A DNA stretch of 64,000 nucleotides from Balaenoptera acutorostrata (taxonomy: Eukaryota; Chordata; Mammalia; Artiodactyla; Balaenopteridae), in NCBI RefSeq assembly GCF_949987535.1, contig NC_080077.1, positions 35,863,389 to 35,927,388 of the forward strand. Direction: 5' to 3'. Of this stretch, positions 35,776 to 48,110 are shown piece after piece. The notes under the pieces are model-generated. The model searched no databases. It worked only from the letters and a program-made list of their open reading frames with translations, and was not told where the DNA came from. Within the stretch, counting starts at the first letter, position 1. Every line of letters begins with the position of its first letter. Position numbers and translations under genes: made by a program.

Positions 35776-36236
35776 GTAAAAAGATGGACCTAGAGTCTGT
35801 CATACAGAGTGAAGTAAGTCAGAAAGAGAAAAACAAATACTGTATGCTATCGCATACATATGGAATCTCAAAAAATGGTACTGATGAACCTAGTGGCAGG
35901 GCAGGTATAAAGACGCAGATGTAGAGAATGGACTTGAGGATGCAGTGAGGGAAGGGGAAGCTGGGACAAAGTGAGAGAGTAGCACTGACATATATACACT
36001 ACCAAATGTGAAATAGATAGCTAGTGGGAAGCTGCTGCATAGCACAGGGAGATCAGCTCAATGCTTTGTGACCACCTAGAGGGGTGGGATAGGGAGGGTG
36101 GGAGGGAGGCTTAAGAGGGAGGGGATATGGGGATATATGTATACATATAGCTGATTCACTTTGTTGTACAGCAGAAACTAACACAACATTGAAAGCAATT
36201 ATACTCCAATAAATATGTAAAAAAATAAAAAATAAA
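35776..36236 (+). mobile_element. L1 LINE 3' end, 5'-truncated
   Basis: Starts near gatggacctagagtctgtca and runs through the L1 3' end (gcatagcacagggagatcag, actccaataaatatgtaaaa) into an A-rich tail. It is in + orientation and sits in the gap between the two genes. The related element at 40,082-40,880 shares the same end. It may supply A-rich or AATAAA-like sequence near the 3' ends of both transcripts. Confidence 0.85.
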
Positions 36237-36599
36237 AGTAGTGACAGTTTATATTTGCTATTGTAACATTCAATTCACCTTTGAAAAATCATATTAAAGA
36301 CAACTTGAGTATGCTTCGTGATCCTACTGTTTTACTCAGGAAAATATAGAAGAGAAACTCAGCGTTACTTTTCTTCAGAATCAAATTCTGGATTACCAAG
36401 TTAACCCAATGCTTCCTACCTTGCTATATAGATTGTACCACATTTTGTGTTGAATCACTTTGTGTCTACTAATGCTGTTTAAAAATAAGCCTACCATTTA
36501 ATTCAGATTAGGGTTAGCCATTAATGAATACTGGCAAAGAAAATCTAATATATATACACGGTCTCTACTATCAGTTATTTAAGGCCTTTAAGTCTCACA

Positions 36600-37479
36600 G
36601 GCTTTAGGTTTATTTCCATACATATTTATTCCATGAACATTCCCTGTAGACTCTGTTTAAATATTCTCTATGAAGAAATCAGACTTTTCTGAGCAGGTGG
36701 ACTATGTAAGCTGAATACACCACCGATTCAAATCACCCCCTTTTTAGTGACCTTTTGGCCACAGATGTCAAAATGTTTCCATCCCCTTCCAGACTCAAGA
36801 GACAGATTATTTTTGATAAACTCTAGTATTTATTAAATTATAAAGTCTGTAATCAAAAAGAAAAATGTGGATCAAGACACACCTCAAACTACAAGGACTA
36901 GACAGCAAAGCCTATGGGAACGCCATGAAGTGTGTTAGACAAGATTCTGAAACATAAGTTATAAGCTGTTTTCTTTACGTTTCCATTTCAGTAACTTTAC
37001 TATTAAATAGTTGTTATTCTTCTATTTTAAAACCCCAAATTCACATCTATGCTCACATTAATTAAGCTTCTTGTTCATACTGATCCCAGACATCTCATAG
37101 GTGCCAAATTTTAGTAATGGTTTTTATGTCATTCCATGCAGAAAAATATGACAATGCAAGAGTCAGATGAGGATCGTTAATGCACAAATAATACACGCTG
37201 GCCAAAAGAACTGAAGATATTTAAAAAAAACTATAAACAGACCTCAAGAAAACTGGGTTATTACTAAACAGCTCTCAACTATTAACACCCAAGTTCCTTA
37301 TATTAAATAAATTTCTCAACAGAGACATGTTAGACATTTTAATTACAGGTCTATCCTTACCATACCCCTTCCCACCCCAACTCCCAAAATGCACTACTAG
37401 GGATGAGTATAATGTTATGTGGGCAGAAATGTACAGGTAACCATTTTTACCTTGAGCATGGATCTGAAAACTTTATTAC
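36600..37479 (-). terminator. RNF146: RNF146 3' UTR with candidate polyadenylation signals
   Basis: Reading on the - strand, AATAAA hexamers occur at 37,472-37,477 (immediately after the stop), 36,829-36,834, 36,625-36,630 and 36,609-36,614. The sequence is AT-rich as expected of a 3' UTR. The real cleavage site cannot be chosen from sequence alone. Confidence 0.4.
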
Positions 37480-38559
37480 TTAAACTTCAGTTACTGTGCA
37501 CTGTCCATCAGGCCTTCTGGATCTGACACTGACACCCACTGTTGCACCCCCTGCCACGGACTGATCAGTTCCTGATAGATCAGATCGATCAGATACTGTC
37601 TGGTTGGGATTAGGAACCGAAAGTCTCTGTTGGGTCAAGGAGTGTTGCGCAACAAGCGCAGATCCATCCTCACTATCACTACTGGCATCTGATTCGGTTT
37701 CTTCAATGGAAGTGTCTGGTGCTGGTACCCTGCCTGAAGATGGTGACTCATGATCTTCTTCTCCTTCCCCCCTATGACTCCTTTCAGCTATGCTGTCTCC
37801 ACCGAGTTGTAAATGTGCAAAAGAGTCTTCCAGAGAAGTGCTTGCATCAGGGGATGGTGTTGCAGGGCTTGTTAACTGCCCATCTACTGACGTCAGGGGC
37901 CTTACAGTAGACGACACCAGAGGCTGAACAGAAGCTCCACTCTGTGCTGGTACACTGTCCGCTCCATCAGCAGAGCTCTCTCTTGCTAGGTTTACGGTAT
38001 TAGCATCACAGTCCAGCCTAAGTCCGGCTACTCCCTTCTTTGGTATATCTATTATATCCCGCTTAATCTTCCTGCGACGTCCATGTTCATTTCTCCTATA
38101 TTGAACCATATTTTCAAGATCGGCAACATACAGAAACCCGGCAATTAACATTTCGGTGCTCTTTTTACCTTTGGAAAAAGCATCTTCCAGCTCTCTACTA
38201 GTACGCTCATCATACTGCCACCACCCATTTCTTCCTTCATAATACCATGCATAGTCACCATTTCCTCTACTTGCTGCCTTGAGTTCTTCTGGTGACAGTA
38301 AGGTTGGCTTATCAAGGAAATCCTCGGGAATTTCTTGTCGGCAGAGGGCACATCGCTTTCCAAGCCATGACGCTCCCTTCACACACAGATAGCAGAAAAC
38401 ATGCTTGCAAGGCAGACTGACTGGGTGAACACATGTTTGCAGACAAATGGCACATTCAGGGACAGTTAGAGAAGGTGCAGTATTAGAACAGGACTCATTT
38501 GCTTTCCTGTTCGTAGGAAGCATGTTTATTGAGTGATCAATTTCACCACAGCCAGCCAT
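37480..38559 (-). CDS. RNF146: RNF146 (Iduna), PAR-dependent E3 ubiquitin-protein ligase, 359 aa
   Basis: Known role: RNF146 binds iso-ADP-ribose in poly(ADP-ribose) chains and ubiquitylates PARylated proteins such as axin and tankyrase, so it promotes Wnt signalling. Visible here: a C3HC4 RING with C36, C39, C51, H53, C56, C59, C70 and C73; a WWE domain at about 91-167 with W105, Y107, W113, W114, Y144, Q153 and R163, which include the ligand-binding positions known in human; a basic RRRKIKRD stretch at 161-168; then an acidic, Ser-rich, disordered tail ending TVTEV. The whole frame is in one exon. The exon begins at 38,560 after ttttctcag on the - strand, directly before ATG, so the open frame upstream of 38,559 is intronic. 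Length equals human RNF146, and no key residue is lost. Confidence 0.97.
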   Translation of the reverse strand: MAGCGEIDHSINMLPTNRKANESCSNTAPSLTVPECAICLQTCVHPVSLPCKHVFCYLCVKGASWLGKRCALCRQEIPEDFLDKPTLLSPEELKAASRGNGDYAWYYEGRNGWWQYDERTSRELEDAFSKGKKSTEMLIAGFLYVADLENMVQYRRNEHGRRRKIKRDIIDIPKKGVAGLRLDCDANTVNLARESSADGADSVPAQSGASVQPLVSSTVRPLTSVDGQLTSPATPSPDASTSLEDSFAHLQLGGDSIAERSHRGEGEEDHESPSSGRVPAPDTSIEETESDASSDSEDGSALVAQHSLTQQRLSVPNPNQTVSDRSDLSGTDQSVAGGATVGVSVRSRRPDGQCTVTEV

Positions 38560-39199
38560 CCTGAGAAAATGAGAGAAAATACATATATTAAAATCTTGCT
38601 TTAACTCTTCCAATATCTTAATTCAACAATTCAGAAAACATTAAGTACCTGTTACATGCAAGCCACATCTAGACAATGGGGATACAAAAATGAAAGTAGA
38701 GAAAAAACTCTTAACTTGTACAGAAAAATCTTTTTGATTTGTATTAATTTTTACTTGGGGGGGGCAATGAGGCACACAGATGTTAAGCCAAGAATAAAAA
38801 CATACAACCAAAGTATAGATTTCAAATAAATACACCATTTCTATTCATTCACAGAACTTGCAAGATAGAACTAAATGCAAAGCTTTTAAAATGTATCACT
38901 ACAACCCATCTAGACTTTTACATCAGTCTGGAAAGTAGAGAAACAAAATCGCTAAAAGTAATTCAGGTTACAGTTGCAGAAAGTAACAAATTTTGTAGCC
39001 TTTTAGGATACTACTAGGTGCAGTTCTGCAAATATTGCCATGTATTAATGTACTTTTGGTACTTGACAAGGAGACCATATGAAATCAATACCAGAGTTTA
39101 AATTCTAGAAATTCCCTTTCTCTGCTGTATAATCTAAAAACACTGGTTCAACCAGTCATTTCATTCCCCCTCTGTGAAACACTCTCTTCTTATGGCCTT

Positions 39200-39890
39200 T
39201 TCTGTTGTTGCTGCCTCTTTCTAAACCATATATATGCTCTTCTTGCTATACTCTTTCAAGATGATCTCATCTATATTCATGGCTTCAACTGTTACCGACT
39301 CATAAGTTGACAATCACCAGCCCAGGTCTCTCCTTTTAGCCCTATACCTATACTTTTAATTGCCTATTTTAGATCTCTTCTTGGATGTCTTGAAGGCACA
39401 AAAACTGAATTTATGATCTGCTTCCTCCTTATTTACTCACTCCCTAAATGCCCCTCTGGAGACACCTCTATTCATCTGCTTTTCAAGCCAGAAATCCATC
39501 ATTGAAGCTGTCCTTCTCCTAACCCCTCCCCAACCAAAACATCAGCAAGTTTTATATTTTACCTCCTAAATATCCCCTAAATCCATCTACTATCCATCTC
39601 TACCCTTCCCTAGTCACCAAGCAAACACTACTTATTAAATTACTGCATATGCCTTTTAATGGGTCCAGCCTTACCCCCTTTTTAAAAAGTTGATTTTATG
39701 TTAAAGACCAGGATCTATATGCCCTGCATGGTCTGGATGCCAGCTCCCACGCCAGCCTCATCTCACATCAAACTTCCCCTTGATCAGGCTTCCAGCCACA
39801 GTGGCTACTCCCTCCAATAATAGGTTTTCTCTATATGGAACATTTCTTCACTTCTTGCCTCTCATGCCCCGCCATGGACAAACTACTACG
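39200..39890. mobile_element. Diverged L2-like LINE sequence
   Basis: The run ttagatctcttcttggatgt, cttgaaggcacaaaaactga and ctgtccttctcctaacccct resembles the L2 coding-to-3' region. It is old and interrupted; the ends are approximate. Confidence 0.45.
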
Positions 39891-40081
39891 CATCTTATAT
39901 CTCTCTTTGAGAAAGCCTCCATGAATTCATAAAAGTTAGACGGGAAGCAACCCCACCAAAAAAAAAAAAAAAAAGCTCAACAAATGTTAAAATCATGTAA
40001 GACCACGGGGGAAAATAACATGAATACCGAAGTTGCCCTGAAGAGGAAGGAGAGAGGAAAAAACCCCAAAGATTTGTCAAA

Positions 40082-40880
40082 CTATCTACAAACAATAAAT
40101 GCTGGAAAGGGTGTGGAGAAAAGGGAACCCTCTTGCACTGTTGGTGGGAATGTAAATTGGTGCAGCCACTATGGAGAACAGTATGGAGGTTCCTTAAAAA
40201 AACTAAAAATAGAACTACCACACGACCCAGCAATCCCACTCCTAGGCATATACCCAGAGAAAACCATAATTCATAAAGATACATGCACCCTAATGTTCAC
40301 TGCAGCACTATTTACAATAGCCAGGACATGGAAGCAACCTAAATGTCCATCAACAGAGGAATGGATAAAGAAGATATGGTACATACATACAATAGAATAT
40401 TACTCAGCCATAAAAAAGAACAAAATAATGCCATTGTGGCAAAATGGATGGACCTAGAGATTGTCATACTAAGTGAAGTCAGACAGAGAAAGACAAATAT
40501 CATATGATACCACTTATATGTGGAATCCAAAAAAAAGGGGGTACAAATGAACTTATTTACAAAACAGAAGTAGAGTCACAGATGTAGAAAACAAACTTAT
40601 GGTTACCAGGGGATAAGGTACCATAAGTTTGAGGGATAAACTGGGAGATTGGGACTGACATATACATACTACTATATATAAAATAGGTAACTAATAAGAA
40701 TCTGCTGTATAGCACAGGGAACTCTACTCAATGCTCTGTAATGGCCTATATGAGAAAAAAATCTAAAAAAAAAAAATAGTGGATATATGTGTATGTATAA
40801 CTGATTTACTTTGCTATGCACCTGAAACTAACACAACACTGTAAATCAACTATACTCCAATAAAAATTTTAAAAATTAAA
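40082..40880 (+). mobile_element. 5'-truncated L1 LINE with perfect target-site duplication
   Basis: About 800 bp from the end of ORF2 and the 3' UTR: gctggaaagggtgtggagaa, tatttacaatagccaggaca and ccaactatactccaataaaa-type ends, closing with an A-rich tail. The 14-bp direct repeat aaagatttgtcaaa flanks it exactly (40,068-40,081 and 40,881-40,894). An in-frame remnant of the ORF2 C-terminus is open at 39,984-40,457. Low divergence and an intact duplication make this a fairly young insertion. It lies in reverse to RNF146 transcription. Confidence 0.93.
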
Positions 40881-43800
40881 AAAGATTTGTCAAATGATGT
40901 ATAGAGCTTAAACACTGGCATAAAATTTGGAACTTCCACCTTACTGATTCAGATAAACATTTATTATACTACTACTATGGTCCATATACAATTCTGAGTA
41001 TTGATGGATCTAAAGATGACTAAGACACATACCTACTCTGTTAAATAAGGAAACGTACATGCAAACAAGCAGATATTCACAACGTGACCTGACTGCTACA
41101 ATAACTGAAATGTGTTAGGATACTTATTAAAAGTAACAATGATAAGAGAGATGAGAGGATAAACATAGGTTAGAAAATTTGGGGTACAGGAGGCTGGGGA
41201 GTGGAGGAGATTCAAGGCAGAGACATGTGCAAAGCACTGAGTTATAAGCAATGGAGCAGCAGGAAATAAAGCTGAAAAGGTAACCAGATGCCCAACCTGA
41301 AAACCTTATTGTGCCCTGCTAAAGAAACATCTGATTTGGTTTAATCCCATAGTAATAGGAAACCACAGATATTTTAAAGGGGGAGAAAATGGTAAGAGGG
41401 AGTATATGAGTGATAAGTGAAAGACTGAGAAATGGAGGTGAAGACCTCACAGAGACTAGCAGCCCTTAATTAACTGCTGCTTAAAGTGAGTGGCAATCTC
41501 TCTCTACTAGTTGGTTCTACCATTTTAAATACGGAATATTTAGTATTTAATCACCATAAGGATATCTGCTTTTTTCCCCAAGATCAAGCTCTCAAAAATG
41601 GGTTCAATGGTTACAAAAAGTATATAGTCAGTAAAAATGTTCACACTTATCTCTATCTCTTAGGCTTTCATCACAGTACTTCTAATCAAACAAAAATCCA
41701 TTCTCTTACTGCTTTTTCTGTGTCCTTGGTTCCTCAACAGGCAAGGTTCAAAATGATAGTAAGTTTTTGAAAAGACTGCACTTATCTAGAAAAGGAAGCA
41801 ACACACAGTCTCAAGGGAAAGAACTGATCTCCATGAAATGCTTAATTTCCAATCTTTTTTTTTTTCAACCTTTAATTTCATTTCCAATCAACTCCTTTAC
41901 CAGAAACTCTAAGTTACAGAACCTAGTAAAATACAACTTTTTCCTAACCTATGGTAAATTCTAAGTCAACCAAATATGACCTCTTAATATGTGTTAGGCA
42001 CTACAGGAGCTTCAGAGTATTTTGAGATACACTCGTGCCGTCAAAGATTTTGTAATTTAACAATCTGAGTTATAAGTGAAAGCACATGCTTCTCAACCGG
42101 TCAATTAATATCCCCCACCTATTTCCCCTAAAATGAACTGGCTGTACACAGAATATATTGTTAGGCTCTCAAAAACTCATATGTATTTCTTGAATACAAA
42201 ATCTAAGTACTTTCCAAAATGGCAAGAGACAGAATACCACATATTTCATTTGTCATTTAGCAAAAGATTCAGAATACTTTTGTCTGCCCCATGTAATCTT
42301 ACACGGTGATAACAGTTTTATGTTCACTACTTTGAATTTGGCCAAATACCATACTCAGTGCCCAAAGTACCTTTAAGAGATTTAAAAGAAAACATATCTC
42401 ACACACCATGCTTCTGGGACTTCAGTTTTCTCATCAGTAAAACAGGAAAAATTCATGCTTTGACTCAAAATTCCCTTTTCTAAGATATCTAATACATGCT
42501 CATCACACAGTACATAATAAATACCTGCTAACTAAACTTAGCTTCTCACTTTTCTGTTTATTGGCAAAAGCTATATATAGGCCGTGCTCAGGAAAAGAAC
42601 AACTGAAAACAGTTGTAAGGCACTGGCTACCTAGTTTTAATTCATCAGGTCCTATCGCTACATTTAAATCTCAGGATAACTTAACATTTTCGTAACAAAA
42701 AGAACTAAAATCAGCTGTAGAAAGGGTGAACGATTAGTACATATATTCTTTCATCCCTTTCAATTTAAGTTAAAGAAATCAGTTGTCAATGAAATTCTTG
42801 AAAATCTTTTTTTAAATCTCCAAATTTATTTGAAGCCCAAGTAAGAAAAAGAAAATAAGGAAGCCCTCCATCCACAAGTAATAATTTAACTGAGTAAGCG
42901 AGATGTTTGATTCTATTTGGAAGACAAAATGTTGAAATGGGCTAATGCTCATCAGTACTCTGAAAAAACAATAGCAACATCTCATATACAATAAGTCCAT
43001 ATCCTAAACTATCTAGGTACCTTCTGGGCAAAGGACAGGCCAATAAGTTCAAAATTTTAAAAAGAAAATGTCTAGTAAAATGTAAATAAAATATCCAACA
43101 GTGCAACTTGGATGAACGCCATACTTTTAAAAGATACATAATCCCAAACCCTGCTGTATTTAAGTAAAATTAACCCCAAAAGTCAATCTTCCATTAGATG
43201 CAGTTATCTACAAAAAAGAAAGTTTTCAACCTAAAAACATTACTCTCCATCCTGTTTAATATGATCAATATTTTATATGACTCTTACTCTTGCATGCACA
43301 AATAAACGTAAACATATAATTAACAAACTAAAAAAAGCAATTACAACCATCTCAGGGGAAGACATGAACTGTGAAAGCAACAAGCTTAGAAAGGCAAAAC
43401 AATTCTTTTGGGGCAGGTATTTTGGTTCCCTCATTAGAATGAAGTAAAATTGGATAAACTTCATCAGAAAACAGACACAAGATAGTTAAAGTTTCATTCA
43501 CCTAAAGCACTTTCAACTATCAATTTGCCATAGCAAACATCAAATTCTGATTCTGTTTAGCCCACCAAATACACTCCTAGTCTATCACCAACTAAGAAAC
43601 GGAGAGAACTTATACTTTTTACATAACTTTGGATGAGGCACATACAGTGGACAAGATACCATTAAGATATTTAACAAGATAAAGACAAAGCAACCCAAAC
43701 CACTAGCCTGCCTATCTACAGACACACTTCAAGGTAATTTTCATTACCATTTTAATCTACTCTACAAAACAGACTTTTTTTCTTTGCATAGTTTCAATGA

Positions 43801-44759
43801 TCTTCAAATGGGTTGGAGACTGAATATGTTCAGAGGATCATACTGGTGTGTAAGAAATGCTTTTTTTCCTTTCCTTTTTGTAGAGCAAGGATTTGATAAA
43901 GAGAATGCTAATCAAAGAGAGGTATTCCCTAATAAATGTCTCAGGAAACTTCAGAGATCATTTTGGAAAAGGGAATTTATTTCCTGGTTACTAAATTAAG
44001 AATAATATGTAGAAATTTGGAATGACGTTAGTCCAACTCTGCTGAAGAACATGGTAAATGTTTCACTTTTTCCAAGACTTTTTTACTAATTGAACTCTTA
44101 ATGTGATATTATGACTTTTAAGCATAAATCCCATTCTTCTTCTAAACTATGTAAAATATTTCTGGAAGACAAATAAACGTCTATTAATGCTAGTAAGCCT
44201 TCTCTTCAACAAGACCAAATATAGAGGTATATGGGCAGATTTAGTGGAAATTTCCAAGTATTCAGATTTTGTTTAATCTTCCTGAAGACATTTCATTAGT
44301 CAAAAGAAAGGTAAAATTACTATAAATGAAAAAGACCTTTAGCTTACATAGTATTGAAGAAATTTCTGCCAGCAATAAAAACTACAAATATTAAAAATCA
44401 GATTTTTAAGTCTGGGCTCAGAATCCAATTAAAAACATAAAAAAGGGAATAAAGAATAAGGTACTGCAACATCTTTTGTGCAGACCTACCAAAAAAGAAT
44501 GGCATCTTCCTTCCCAAAACTTTGACTATTTTTTAAAAGAAAAAAATTCCTCAAATCTTTAGTTCTGCTGGAATATAAAGAGTTTGAGGTTTAATACAAG
44601 TTAAAAATATAACATTAAAATTTTAATTTTAACAATGACCATTCCTAAGTCCTTAAGGCAAAATTCTTAACTTTTCCTATTGTACAGTGTGTTGTAATTG
44701 GTGGGTGTTTAATTTCTGTTGGATGTCTGTTGATGCATATCTTATTACATTAAAATATA

Positions 44760-44990
44760 ACAACTAACATTTACTGATTGCATAATATGTGGCAGATACT
44801 TTGCGAAGCACTTTATATCTAATCCTCTTATCACCCTACGAAATGGGTCCACTATTTTCCTTATTTTACAGATGAGGAAACTGAGGTACAGAAAGTTCAG
44901 GTGAAGAAATACCCAAAGCCACAGTTCATTAAGTGACGGAGCCAGCCTCAAATCTAGGTTTCATAATCCAGGTGATCTGACTTCATAGTC
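44760..44990 (+). repeat. MIR SINE
   Basis: Clear MIR core: a ttttacagatgaggaaactg segment followed by aggtacagaaagttcaggtg and a gacggagccagcctcaaatc segment. Confidence 0.85.
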
Positions 44991-45723
44991 TTTACCCTTA
45001 ATTGTTACAGAATGCCTCTAAAATAATCATGACTATCCAAATGTAAGAACCGCCATCAATAATTTTAGGAAAGATAAGACTTCAGGAAGTTACTAAGAAA
45101 TTTCATAGACTGATAAAGGAATGACATTTTTATCACCTGCTGCAAGAGCTGTCACGTATTTCTCCTTAAGCCTTTTCAGTTTTGAACAGAGAAAGTGTCT
45201 GAGCATCTACCATGCCCATGGCGCTAGCAGAGAAATGGATAATAAAACCTGCCATCAAAGTTAAGTTGAAGAACACTACATTACCTAATGGTTTCTGATA
45301 AGTGTAGGATACCATTTCTTCCTTTGTACTCCCCAGTAACTAGCAGGGAGGGGGATAGATACATTTTGAATGGATGAAATGTACTATGCAAGAAGTATTG
45401 CAAAGATCTTGTACATTACACTATCTTAGTAAGCTTAAACACTTATTTTAAATACAAATGGTTCTTAAACGTTGTTAGGTTCACAGTCTTATTAAGGAAA
45501 TCTTACATATAACGTCAAGGAGTTCAAGGATCTCTATGAAGCTGGTCCATATATGAACCCCTAAGGAGGCAACAGGAATTCACTGAAAGGTTTTATGTTA
45601 GGAAGTGACAGTCAGTTTAGCAGTTTATCAAGACCATTTGGACAGGAGTTTGGAGGAAGACTTGGTAGCATGGGGCTAAAAGGAAACTAAAATTTATAGT
45701 AATCCAGGTATAAGATAATAGGC

Positions 45724-45739
45724 GGGGGGGGGGGGGGGG
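45724..45739 (+). repeat. 16-nt guanine homopolymer
   Basis: Sixteen G in a row after ggc and before aacag. Long G runs are rare in mammalian DNA and prone to assembly error. Confidence 0.9.
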
Positions 45740-46979
45740 AACAGATGTAAGGCTCCAACGATAGAATATAAGAAATACTAAGCAAACAGAAATGAAAACA
45801 TTTAGTTACTGATGGATGATGGCATCATTCATCAAGATTCAGAACTTGAGGCGAGTTCTGACATAATGACTTTGAGATATTTATAAAGTCTTCAGATGAA
45901 GACAGGTAGGTGACAGTTGAGTTTACTAGATAGGTGCTCTGAAGAAATCTAGGCAGAAAGAAGTCTCATGAGTCACCAACACATACATGGTTCTTGGGAC
46001 ATAAAAACGTACGAATGCCCAAATTAAACCTGTAGAGAGAGCACACAAAAGGGCCAACCATAGAACCTTGGATTACTCCAACGTTTATAAGTGAGGCAAA
46101 GGATGGGAGGAATGGTCAGAGAGGAATGGGGAATAAAGTAAGACTGCCACCTCAAAAGCCACAAGGGGAGACATTTGCAAAAAAGAAGGGTCAAGCAAGG
46201 AGAGAACTTATAAAAGTTACTCTTCAACTTATGAAAATTTCCATATTTGTAGTGAAATATATGGTGCAAAAATTGTGAGCACCATATACTGATTAGCTAT
46301 TTTGATTCCCAGAATCCATCAAGCCTGCTATCAATTACTTTTTACTCAGCTAAGACATCTTTCTTTCCCTATTCCCACAAAGACTTACAAAACTTCTCCA
46401 ACCTCTTAGTAACAAGATATTCTGGACTCCCTTATTAAGAAATAAGGTATGAATGACTCCTCAAAATTTATTTTTATCTTCACTCTACCTTATCATCATT
46501 CCTCTTGGCTCAGGACGGGGTACTGCTAGTTTTCAAAGCTAAACCATCCCAATTCCTCCAAGACTTCGATTAATATTCTCCATCCCTAAATTTCAAAATC
46601 AACTAACATGCAAGTCTAATGACCTCTTTCAGTCTAATCTATTCGATCCCATTGCACTAAATGATATTATTAACCATCGACTCTTTTTCTAAAAATTTAT
46701 ATTATTCATTTCCATGATGGTACTCTCTCCCAATTCTCCTTTCTGTATCATTTTTTTCTACCTTCTTTACCTTCCCTTAAATATCAGTATTCCTCACAGG
46801 GGCTCTTGGGTGACCAAATTTTCATACTACATTCTATGCCTAGACAATCTACTGAATATTCCAAACTTATATAGATGTATTAGTTTGGAATACTCAGTAG
46901 ATATATGGTATATATATATAAACCCCCATGAGTCCCCAAATCTAATATCCAGAACTGTTCTGGATACCTAAAATCTGTA

Positions 46980-47380
46980 TTTCCAATTCTGTATTCAAAA
47001 AGTCTACCTCAATATTCTCCAGCCACCTGAAATCAAACATTAATAAAACCAAAATTATCTGCTCCCCTAAACGTACACCCTCTTCCTTTGGTCTCTATCT
47101 TGGATAAAACTTGGGAGTCATCCTCAGTGCCCCCCTATTCCTTGGCCACTTTGCTTTTCTGCAACAGAAACTTCTTTAGAATGTGTTCCCTTCATTCCTA
47201 AAGCTGTGACCTTAATTCTGGCCTCTTGGACACACTCTTGTACAAAATACTGACCTCCCAAGTGGCCTTCCTGACCTCAGTCCTTTCTTCTTCATCTTTC
47301 CTCAGTTCAATTATGTCTAATTAGTCTCCCCTCCACTCAATCTTCAATAGTTTTCTATTGCCTACATAATCTCATAGAAA
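46980..47380. mobile_element. Diverged L2-like LINE sequence
   Basis: Phrases such as acttgggagtcatcctcagt and cctgacctcagtcctttctt recall L2 coding and 3' sequence. Strongly decayed. Confidence 0.4.
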
Positions 47381-47475
47381 TTCCTAAGCACTGGCTTTCA
47401 ATTATACTGACATAGCCTTCAGAGTAAAACAGACTTAGTTAAAATCTATCATTTATTCTTACTGTTGACCTCGAA

Positions 47476-47619
47476 CAGTGTTTCCCAAACTTCTTGGAAG
47501 ATGAGAATTAGCTGGTGTGCTCTCTCCTGGAAATCTGGACACATCTGGGTTAGAGTCTAAAACTCAGTTTTCAAGAAGTGCCCTAGTAGATTATTCTCAG
47601 AGAAATTTGGTAAACACTG
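47476..47619 (+). repeat. MER5-like hAT MITE
   Basis: The ends cagtgtttcccaaac and gtaaacactg are near-inverted copies typical of short hAT-Charlie derivatives. It is about 144 bp long. No clear 8-bp target duplication is seen. Confidence 0.55.
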
Positions 47620-47899
47620 ACCCAGGGAAAATGACCTCATCTCTGTTTCTTCATCAGTAAATAAGGCTACTACTATCTTCTGACTGAATTCAATAATCCA
47701 AGTAAAATACCCAGTAAGCACCTGGCAATAAGTAGGCACTAAATAAACACTCATTCCCTGTGAAGTCTCTATTTCCCACTCCATCTTCACACATAGGACT
47801 GCTCCCTGACTCCCCTAAGATACCTTGATATTTAGGCATCTGTGCCCTTCCCCATTCCCTTGGCTTAAAAAATAATTCCTAGTTTTCTCAGATTGTTAA

Positions 47900-48110
47900 A
47901 ATTCTATTCATTCTTTAAGACCAAACCAAAAGTTCCCTGTTCACTCTGAACCCTTCAGATGGAATAAATCCTCTCAGTTCTGAAAGCATTTTATTGTTGC
48001 CTCAATATAGTATTTCTTCTACTGTGTAATTATTAATTACATATGTGTCTTACTTACTAGACCACAGTCTAGTTCCTTGATGGCCATGATAGTCTGATGG
48101 TCAGACTATC
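47900..48110 (+). mobile_element. L2 LINE 3' end fragment
   Basis: The order cattctttaagaccaaacca, gcattttattgttgcctcaa and actagaccacagtctagttc matches the L2 3' region. The terminal repeat units are lost. Confidence 0.5.

Noticed and set aside
39895..40457. Open frames of 129 codons (- strand) and 157 codons (+ strand)
   Set aside because: Both lie on the truncated L1; the + frame is a remnant of ORF2 and the - frame is its antisense shadow.
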